Shown here one piece after another: positions 35,137-40,955 of a DNA stretch of 40,955 nt. A program made the position numbers and the translations under genes. The notes below the pieces were generated by a model that saw only the letters and a program-made list of their open reading frames with translations, was not told the origin of the DNA and searched no databases. Source of the stretch: Lentisphaerota bacterium (GTDB taxonomy: Bacteria; Verrucomicrobiota; Kiritimatiellia; UBA8416; JABMPJ01); contig JABMPJ010000040.1 of NCBI GenBank assembly GCA_013203785.1, positions 1 to 40,955 on the forward strand. The letters are read 5' to 3'. How positions within the stretch are numbered: position 1 is the first letter of the stretch; every line of letters starts with the position of its first letter.

Positions 35137-36101
35137 AAGGTATCGCACATTTCATTGCTGGGGTAGCGGCGGCCGCTTGCGTGCCCGAGGCCGTGCGTGC
35201 GGCCTCTGACGGCGATCCCACGTACTTCATCCTGGGCGGTGTTTTCGGCCTCCTGCCGGATACAATCGACTTCAAATTCTCGCGTTATTTCTACCGGCAC
35301 GACATTGAGGTCACCCCAGATCCCATTGCGCCGGACCCCCAGTACATTGCCGACAGCGTTGCCGAGGCGATCAATCGAGCCCATCGGACGGGAGAGAGTG
35401 TCCGCGTGAAGCTCAATACCGTGCCGTGCGGCCTGGACAAGTGGCAGCAGTACGAAGTCGCCTTTGACGTGGCGGCCCGTACGGTCGCCGTGCGCTATGG
35501 CCCCCTCGTGGATACCGGTCAGAACCCCATCCCCGGTAGCGCACCTCCCAGGGATGGCGAGGCGGTGGCACCGGTTGAGTGCGAGGTACGAATTGACTAC
35601 CTCTCGTCAACGCAGGTCGACATTTTCGACGGGCCGGTGTTCAGCATGGATCCGACTGAGGATGGGCGCGTCAGCCCCGGCTTTATCCCTTGGCATCGCG
35701 CTTGGAGTCATAGTCTGGTGATCGGTGTGCTATTTGGGCTTTTAGGGGGGGTAATCTGGGGGCCTTGGGCGACGGCGGTCATTTTTGGGGCCTCAGCCAT
35801 GCATGCCCTCTTCGATCAATTGGGCTATATGGGCAGTGCGCTCTTTTATCCCTTCCACTCAAGACGCCTGAGTGGCATGAAGCTCATGCACTCAGGGGAG
35901 GCGCTGGCGAATTTGACGGCGGTATGGTTCTGTTGCCTCCTGATATTCTGGAATTTGTGGCGCGCCGTTCCGGGCGGTATTCCCCCATATGGAACGCGCG
36001 CCCTGATCGGCTACGGCCTGGTCCTCCCGGGGGCGGTCATTGGCCTCTACCGCTGGCTGCGCAACAGGGCCGCCGCCCGTTCATCCGCCGTTCACGCCTA
36101 G
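35133..36101 (+). CDS. YdjM-family membrane metal-dependent hydrolase with large insertion
   Basis: This 322-residue protein carries the YdjM/DUF457 pattern: a first helix with HFIAGV, LLPDTID (metal ligand Asp), then PWHRAWSHS and HALFDQLGY. These residues match the predicted zinc or metal site of this membrane hydrolase family, and about five helices are seen. Between LLPDTID and HRAWSHS lies a soluble beta-rich insertion of roughly 130 residues (about 45-175) that ordinary members lack. ATG 35133 overlaps the TctA-like stop as ATGA; in-frame upstream GTG at 35118 is a weaker alternative. The function of the family is not well known. Confidence 0.82.
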   Translation: MKGIAHFIAGVAAAACVPEAVRAASDGDPTYFILGGVFGLLPDTIDFKFSRYFYRHDIEVTPDPIAPDPQYIADSVAEAINRAHRTGESVRVKLNTVPCGLDKWQQYEVAFDVAARTVAVRYGPLVDTGQNPIPGSAPPRDGEAVAPVECEVRIDYLSSTQVDIFDGPVFSMDPTEDGRVSPGFIPWHRAWSHSLVIGVLFGLLGGVIWGPWATAVIFGASAMHALFDQLGYMGSALFYPFHSRRLSGMKLMHSGEALANLTAVWFCCLLIFWNLWRAVPGGIPPYGTRALIGYGLVLPGAVIGLYRWLRNRAAARSSAVHA

Positions 36102-36136
36102 CGGAGAACCCGTGACCCGCAGCGCAGAGCGTCGCG

Positions 36137-37084
36137 TCACCCACACATGACCTTGTTCTTGCCATCACGCTTGGCCTCGTAGAGGCGCGTGTCGGCCAGG
36201 GAGATCAGCTCACTGTCGGTCAGCGGTGCGCCCTCGTAGGCCGCCACACCCGTGCTGACTGTGATGTGTGTTTTGCGGATACCTCGCCCCATATCAAAGA
36301 CATGCTCCTCGACCGCCCGCCGCACACGCTCGGCCACCATACGGCCGCCGTCGATCGTGGCCTCCGGCAAGATCACCAGGAATTCTTCGCCGCCATAGCG
36401 CGCTGGCACATCTACGGTCCTGATGTTGTTCCGAATGATCAGGCTCACGTCGCGCAGGGCCCGATCGCCGACCAGATGTCCGTGGCTATCGTTGAATAGC
36501 TTAAAGTCATCGATGTCGACCATCATGATCGCCAACGGATGCGAAAAGCGCTCCGCCCGCCGCAGCTCTGTCACGAGCAGACTGCGGATGTGCTTGTGGT
36601 TGTAGAGCTGCGTCATGCCATCCACGACAGCCACTTCCATCAGCTTCCTGTTGGCCACGTCAAGGTCTTGTGCGTACTGGTCAACGTCGTTGATTTTGCG
36701 GCGCAGCTCCCCGATCATATCGGTCACATAGTGCGAGATGCGTTGGACCTCATCATTCTCTTCATGCACATCGGACGGCACGGACCCGGCACCGTGTAGT
36801 TCCTTGTAGAAACTGCCGGCCTCCTCAGTCACTTGATGTATCCTTCGCATGGAGCGATACATCAAGAGGAATGCGGCACAAGACATCAGGACGGCCGCCG
36901 GTATACCCATCCGCAGGCTCATACTCGTCAATGAGATGCTGCCGTCCCCGGGAGCCGCCGCACTGCCGAGTTCCCATATGACCCACAGCAGAAACCCCCC
37001 CGGCAGGATGAACATCAGTGCATACAGAACCAGCAGCCTGTAACTAAGGGAGCGGCTGTTGATGGAAAGCTTCTTCTGGACCAT
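36137..37084 (-). CDS. Membrane diguanylate cyclase (GGDEF domain)
   Basis: This 315-residue enzyme makes cyclic di-GMP from two GTP. Two transmembrane helices lie at about 17-37 and 58-77, framing a short periplasmic loop. A coiled-coil-like signalling helix (about 120-150) leads into the catalytic domain (about 155-315), with the active-site motif GGEEF at residues 231-235. The product-inhibition site RxxD is present at Arg222-Asp225, so feedback control is likely. The gene diverges from dnaX with a 237-base gap. Confidence 0.95.
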   Translation of the reverse strand: MVQKKLSINSRSLSYRLLVLYALMFILPGGFLLWVIWELGSAAAPGDGSISLTSMSLRMGIPAAVLMSCAAFLLMYRSMRRIHQVTEEAGSFYKELHGAGSVPSDVHEENDEVQRISHYVTDMIGELRRKINDVDQYAQDLDVANRKLMEVAVVDGMTQLYNHKHIRSLLVTELRRAERFSHPLAIMMVDIDDFKLFNDSHGHLVGDRALRDVSLIIRNNIRTVDVPARYGGEEFLVILPEATIDGGRMVAERVRRAVEEHVFDMGRGIRKTHITVSTGVAAYEGAPLTDSELISLADTRLYEAKRDGKNKVMCG

Positions 37085-37321
37085 GATGGGGTTGTCCTCT
37101 CAGACGCAGCTACATAACACAGGTTTAGTATAGGCACCCCGTTCCTGCCCGGACAAGCCAGAAAGACGGTCTCTGGGGTTGTCTTTCCCTGCGGGTCTCC
37201 TTTGGTCTAGCTCGAGAGGCTGCACGCCCTTCCTCGACGGTGCCGCATCGCAGAATCCTCCTTCTGCTTGTCAAAGCAGAGCCGATGGGCCATCATGCCA
37301 ACAGAGAAGGGATCGAAGATT

Positions 37322-39028
37322 ATGGGCTACGAAGTCATCGCCAGGAAATGGCGGCCACAGCAGTTTTCAGACGTCGTGGGACAGGACCATGTCGTCCAGA
37401 CGCTTGAAAATGCTCTGGCCTCCAACCGCATTGCTCACGCCTACCTGTTTGTAGGCCCGCGTGGCATCGGCAAGACCTCCATCGCGCGCATTTTTGCCAA
37501 GGCGCTCAACTGCGATGCAGGTATGACCGCTACCCCTTGTGACACATGTGACAACTGCATCGAGATTATGGGCGGCAACAGCCTCGACGTCCGCGAGATT
37601 GACGGTGCCTCCAACAACAGCGTCGATCAGGTCCGCGATCTGCGTGAGACGATCAGATATGCTCCCGCCCACGGTCGCTTCAAGCTGATCATCATCGATG
37701 AAGTACACATGCTCAGCAATTCCGCCTTCAACGCGCTCCTCAAAACCCTGGAGGAGCCGCCGCCCCACGTAAAGTTCTTCTTTGCAACCACCGAACCCCA
37801 GAAGATCCCCGCCACCATTATCTCGCGCTGTCAGCGTTTTGATCTGCGCCGCATCGCCGAGGAGGATATCATCACCCGCCTGGAGCTCATTGCCAAGGAT
37901 GAGAAGGTCACCATCGAGCCCGACGCCCTTCTCGCGGTGGCGCGTGGCTCAGAGGGCGGTCTGCGTGATGCTGAATCGGCCCTTGATCAGCTCATCGCTT
38001 TCAAAGGCAAGACGATTAGCGAAGAGGATGTTCTGCAGGTGTTTGGCTTGGTTTCGCGTCGTACCCTCGATGCCCTTAGCGAGAGTATTCTGGACGGCGA
38101 CATGGCCAGTGTGATCGGACAGGTGGATGGACTCGAACAGGCCGGCAAGGATCTACAGCGGCTCGTGCTTGAACTGATGGATGGGTTTCGGAACCGGCTC
38201 GTCGCGGCCTACAGCGGCCCCGACCAAGCCAATCTTGACGTCGAACGCATGCTGCGTATCTGCGATATTCTCGCCCAGACGGATGAGCGCATGCGTTTTT
38301 CTCTCTCCAAGCGGATCCTTCTCGAAACCGCCCTTGTGCGCTGCTCCCGTGCTGCCAAGGTCGCCACGCTCGAAGAAATTATCGCTCAGATCAACGCGTT
38401 AAAGGCGGCCGGTGGTGTGGTGATCGCAGGTGCTCCGGCTACCGGAGTCGCGACCGACCCCTCATCCAGTCCGGTTGCCCGACGGTCACCGCCGCCTGCG
38501 GCCCTGACGGAGGTGGCCCCCCCGTCCCCGCGCCGAGCGCCCCCCGTTTCAGTTTCGTCGACCGCGGCACCGCCGCCGTCCGGGGGAGGGTCCGATGCGG
38601 AGCTGGCCCTGCTCCTCGCGCAGTGGCCGCAGATCGTTGCGCATGCTGGCCGCATCGCCGTCGCCGTCCAGGGCGCACTCAAGGACGCGGCCCCCACGGC
38701 CGTGGTTGACGATACGGTCCATATCGGAATCGATCCTGAGTTTGAGTCAGAGCTGACACTGTTTGAGTCACCGCGTAACCGCAAGGCGGTTGAGCGCAGC
38801 CTGGCGGCCGTGTTGAATCGGCCCGTGGCCATCGTTTTCCAAGCCCTAAAGGCGCGGCCCTCCCAGGTCGCCGAAGTACCGGCCCCGTCCGATGTCTACA
38901 GCGCGGTCCCTCCTGATGATTCAGCGTCCGCGACACGCAAGGGCGATCCCCAAGCCTGGAAGCAACGTGAAGAGGTCAAACAGGTGCTCGATATGTTTAA
39001 CGGCACGATTGTGGATGTAAGAGAGTAG
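37322..39028 (+). CDS. dnaX: DNA polymerase III gamma/tau subunit
   Basis: This 568-residue clamp-loader ATPase has Walker A GPRGIGKT (residues 45-52), the four-cysteine zinc module (Cys64, 73, 76, 79), a DEVH motif and the sensor FFATTEPQKIPATIISRCQ. A Pro/Ala-rich linker (about 390-440) precedes a C-terminal tau-like domain. I chose ATG 37322, which gives the typical N-terminus MGYEVIARKWRPQ; frame-open starts at 37268 (TTG) and 37295 (ATG) are alternatives. No E. coli-style A-rich frameshift site is present in the linker, so a short gamma form is not predicted from that mechanism. It begins the conserved dnaX-ybaB-recR set. Confidence 0.97.
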   Translation: MGYEVIARKWRPQQFSDVVGQDHVVQTLENALASNRIAHAYLFVGPRGIGKTSIARIFAKALNCDAGMTATPCDTCDNCIEIMGGNSLDVREIDGASNNSVDQVRDLRETIRYAPAHGRFKLIIIDEVHMLSNSAFNALLKTLEEPPPHVKFFFATTEPQKIPATIISRCQRFDLRRIAEEDIITRLELIAKDEKVTIEPDALLAVARGSEGGLRDAESALDQLIAFKGKTISEEDVLQVFGLVSRRTLDALSESILDGDMASVIGQVDGLEQAGKDLQRLVLELMDGFRNRLVAAYSGPDQANLDVERMLRICDILAQTDERMRFSLSKRILLETALVRCSRAAKVATLEEIIAQINALKAAGGVVIAGAPATGVATDPSSSPVARRSPPPAALTEVAPPSPRRAPPVSVSSTAAPPPSGGGSDAELALLLAQWPQIVAHAGRIAVAVQGALKDAAPTAVVDDTVHIGIDPEFESELTLFESPRNRKAVERSLAAVLNRPVAIVFQALKARPSQVAEVPAPSDVYSAVPPDDSASATRKGDPQAWKQREEVKQVLDMFNGTIVDVRE

Positions 39029-39088
39029 GGCAGGCGCCTGTGGCGCCGAGGACGGTAAGCGAAATCTCCGTGAAAGGAATGTGACTGT

Positions 39089-39397
39089 ATGGCCAATATG
39101 GTAGAGATGATGAAGCAGATGAAGCAGCTCAAGAAGATGCAGAAGGAGCTGAAACGAAAAGTAGTCACCGCTGCGAGTCCGGATGGCGCGGTGACGGTCG
39201 AGGCGCGTGGTGATATGAGCATCAAATCGGTTGAAATCGCGCCCGAAGCGCTGACGTCCATGGATGCGAAACGGCTAAGCGATATGGTCACCCGTACGGT
39301 CAATAGCGCGATGGACTCTGCCAAGAAGGCCGCTGCGGGCGACATGTCCAAGCTCGCGGGAAGTGCGGGCCTCGGCAGCATGTTTGGCGGTCAATAG
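39089..39397 (+). CDS. ybaB: YbaB/EbfC nucleoid-associated protein
   Basis: This 102-residue protein belongs to the YbaB/EbfC family of small dimeric DNA-binding proteins. It has an N-terminal helical stretch rich in Met and Lys (MMKQMKQLKKMQKEL), a central beta sheet (VTVEARGDMSIKSVEI) and a C-terminal helix followed by a flexible Gly-rich tail. The position between dnaX and recR is a conserved arrangement. A GAAAGGAATG site lies upstream. Confidence 0.96.
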   Translation: MANMVEMMKQMKQLKKMQKELKRKVVTAASPDGAVTVEARGDMSIKSVEIAPEALTSMDAKRLSDMVTRTVNSAMDSAKKAAAGDMSKLAGSAGLGSMFGGQ

Positions 39398-39410
39398 GAG
39401 CGAGAGAGTC

Positions 39411-40007
39411 ATGGCTGCGGGAGATGCTCTACAGCGTGTGGTGACGGCATTCAGCCGGTTACCGGGGGTGGGACGCCGGTCGGCTGAACGGATGGCCATG
39501 CGTCTCACGGTCGGGCGGCGCGATCTGCTTGATGAGCTGATCGCCTCGCTTGAGTTCGTTCGCAAATCCGTGGTGGGTTGCACCCGTTGCGGTACCCCGA
39601 CGCTCGTCGATCAGAATCCCTGCCCGCTCTGTACGTCACCCGGCCGCGACGACGCTCTGATCTGCGTCGTGGAGGAGCCATCGGATATTGTCACGATCGA
39701 GCGCTCCGGCGGTTTTGGTGGTCGCTATCACGCCCTCATGGGAACCCTCTCGCCGGCCAAGGGGCTTGGCCCTGCTGATCTACGCGTCCGCTCGCTCGTC
39801 GAGCGCGTCCGGAGTGAGCGCGTGCGCGAAGTTATCTTGGCGCTCAACACCGATGTAGAGGGCGATGCCACCGCTGCTTTTCTGCACGAAGCCCTGCGCT
39901 CAGAGGGTATCACGATTAGCCGCCTGGCCTATGGCCTGCCCGCCGGAAGTGGCATACGTTATTCCGATCCTGTGACCCTCGAGCGGGCGTTCAAAGGACG
40001 TATGTGA
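39411..40007 (+). CDS. recR: Recombination mediator RecR
   Basis: This 198-residue protein acts in the RecFOR pathway, helping load RecA on gapped DNA. It has an N-terminal helix-hairpin-helix region (LPGVGRRSAERMA), a four-cysteine zinc finger (Cys57, 60, 71, 74; CTRC and CPLC) and a Toprim domain (ICVVEEPSDI, ALNTDVEGDATA). The start at 39411 follows AGGAGCGAGAG; it comes 13 bases after ybaB. It overlaps the next gene by 1 base. Confidence 0.97.
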   Translation: MAAGDALQRVVTAFSRLPGVGRRSAERMAMRLTVGRRDLLDELIASLEFVRKSVVGCTRCGTPTLVDQNPCPLCTSPGRDDALICVVEEPSDIVTIERSGGFGGRYHALMGTLSPAKGLGPADLRVRSLVERVRSERVREVILALNTDVEGDATAAFLHEALRSEGITISRLAYGLPAGSGIRYSDPVTLERAFKGRM

Positions 40008-40708
40008 TGAATCCTGTGATCAGCGATCAGAAGGCGGAGGTGGGGCTGGCGGCCGTCCGCGAGCGAATCGCCGCCGCGTGTGAACGCGCCGGGCGTGACG
40101 TGAACTCTGTCGGGCTGGTCGCGGTTAGCAAACGCAAGGGGCCGGATGCCGTGCGAGCTTTGGCTGAGGCCGGTCTGGATGTCTTTGGCGAAAGTCGCGT
40201 ACAGGAGGCCCGGCAGAAGATGGCGCTCTGCCCCAGCGGCCTGACCTGGCACATGATCGGTCACATCCAGACCAACAAGGCGGGTGAGGTCGTACGTCTC
40301 TTCAGCTACGTTCATGCGGTGGACTCGCTGCGTCTCCTGGACGCGCTTGATAGCGCTGCGGCTGCGGCTGGTGTATCCTTGCCCGTGCTCCTTGAAGTCA
40401 ACGTCTCGGGGGAGGGGAGCAAGTTTGGTTTTGCGCCTGAGGAGGTCCCTGGCATCCTTGAGCACTGTACCGGCCTCATGAATCTGGATATTTCAGGTCT
40501 CATGACCATTCCTCCCTTCACCCCCGATCCCGAAGAGGCGCGCCCCCATTTCATCCGTTTGCGCGAGTTGCGCGATGGGTGGCGTGCGGCGAGTGGCTTT
40601 CCGCTCGACGAGCTTTCCATGGGTATGTCACATGATTTTGAGGTGGCGATCGAGGAGGGTGCCACTTGGATTCGGCTGGGTACCATTCTATTTGGCGAGC
40701 GTGAGTAG
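40007..40708 (+). CDS. YggS-type PLP-binding protein
   Basis: This 233-residue protein belongs to the YggS/PLPBP family that keeps pyridoxal phosphate balance in the cell. It has the PLP lysine in LVAVSK (Lys42), then [21 protein letters not shown] and [12 protein letters not shown], and the C-terminal [22 protein letters not shown]. The usual FGEN is FGES here. The fold is a type III TIM barrel. I took the ATG at 40007, which overlaps the recR stop (TGATG); GTG at 40004 is possible. AAAGGA lies about 9 bases upstream. Confidence 0.95.
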   Translation: MNPVISDQKAEVGLAAVRERIAAACERAGRDVNSVGLVAVSKRKGPDAVRALAEAGLDVFGESRVQEARQKMALCPSGLTWHMIGHIQTNKAGEVVRLFSYVHAVDSLRLLDALDSAAAAAGVSLPVLLEVNVSGEGSKFGFAPEEVPGILEHCTGLMNLDISGLMTIPPFTPDPEEARPHFIRLRELRDGWRAASGFPLDELSMGMSHDFEVAIEEGATWIRLGTILFGERE

Positions 40709-40789
40709 GGGGCGGGGTACTGTCAAAAGTTCGATGAAAACAACGAAACGAGTGTCGCGAGGATCTGAGCGGTGGGTCGGGCAACGTAG

Positions 40790-40941
40790 GGATTAGGCGC
40801 TAGGCACCAGGAACTAGGATTGTAGAGCTAACGCCTGTCCACTAACGACTTACGATTGGGTAATGAGATCGGAAAGATACTGAGATCGATGGATGAACGT
40901 CCGGAGAAGTTCCTATCGCCTAGCGCCTAGCGCCTAAATCC
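40790..40941. repeat. Long inverted repeat at the window end
   Basis: Outer arms 40790-40805 (GGATTAGGCGCTAGGC) and 40925-40941 pair fully except for one base of extra length. An inner AGGAAC (40809-40814) pairs with GTTCCT (40909-40914). The right arm holds three copies of a GCGCCTA-type heptamer (40917-40938). It follows the YggS gene by about 80 bases; no gene is seen in 40709-40955. It is likely a copy of a dispersed palindromic element. Confidence 0.8.
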
Positions 40942-40955
40942 TCGGGGAGAACCGC

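Noticed and set aside
37085..37321. Signal recognition particle RNA gene upstream of dnaX, where such genes often lie
   Set aside because: No GGAA-loop core or GCAGCC-type conserved strand could be found on either strand; only short stems are present.
38511..38530. Possible programmed frameshift in dnaX at a run of seven C residues
   Set aside because: The run is not a known slippery site, no downstream hairpin was evident, and the other frames do not stop close enough to give a sensible short protein.

Overview
The window is about 41 kb of GC-rich bacterial chromosome, densely coding, with mostly co-directional genes that often overlap by a few bases. The mix suggests a member of the PVC group, most likely Kiritimatiellota or a related verrucomicrobial lineage. 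The clues are very large secreted proteins built from LamG and calcium-binding TSP3-like modules, C-termini ending in an FYRI/FYRV motif, a PUR-domain protein, a non-discriminating-type AspRS, and many long palindromic repeats between genes. This placement is an inference from gene content and was not tested with a marker tree.

Region 1 (1-410, minus strand) holds a tRNA-Gly(GCC) and a tRNA-Lys(CTT) cut by the window edge, with a perfect 11-bp hairpin between them and a recognisable promoter. Region 2 (533-20307, plus) is a block of secreted and envelope genes. It contains an M36 (fungalysin) metallopeptidase with an NHL-repeat propeller, then a close-packed run of a small lipoprotein, a 3709-residue multidomain protein with four LamG domains and an internal matrixin-type protease, a second lipoprotein with phage-structural-like beta repeats, and a LysM/L,D-transpeptidase. 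Region 3 (20338-21671) holds two small membrane-anchored zinc proteins.

Region 4 (21818-25574) is aspS overlapping uvrB. Region 5 (25575-26275) carries a small hypothetical gene and two striking palindromes. Region 6 (26276-29654) has a NIF3-family protein overlapping a membrane-anchored subtilase, and a HAD phosphatase on the opposite strand. Region 7 (29915-33156) is a likely operon of a one-repeat PUR protein, a LolA-like periplasmic protein and two tandem CNNM/CBS membrane proteins.

Region 8 (33281-36101) is a three-gene cassette joined by 4-base overlaps: a zinc-ribbon/OB-fold membrane protein, a TctA-like polytopic membrane protein and a YdjM-family membrane hydrolase with a large insertion. 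This is the best candidate here for an uncharacterised functional unit. Region 9 (36137-40708) has a diguanylate cyclase diverging from the conserved set dnaX, ybaB, recR and a YggS-type PLP-binding protein. The window ends in another long inverted repeat. No CRISPR array, rRNA, IS transposase or integrase was seen.
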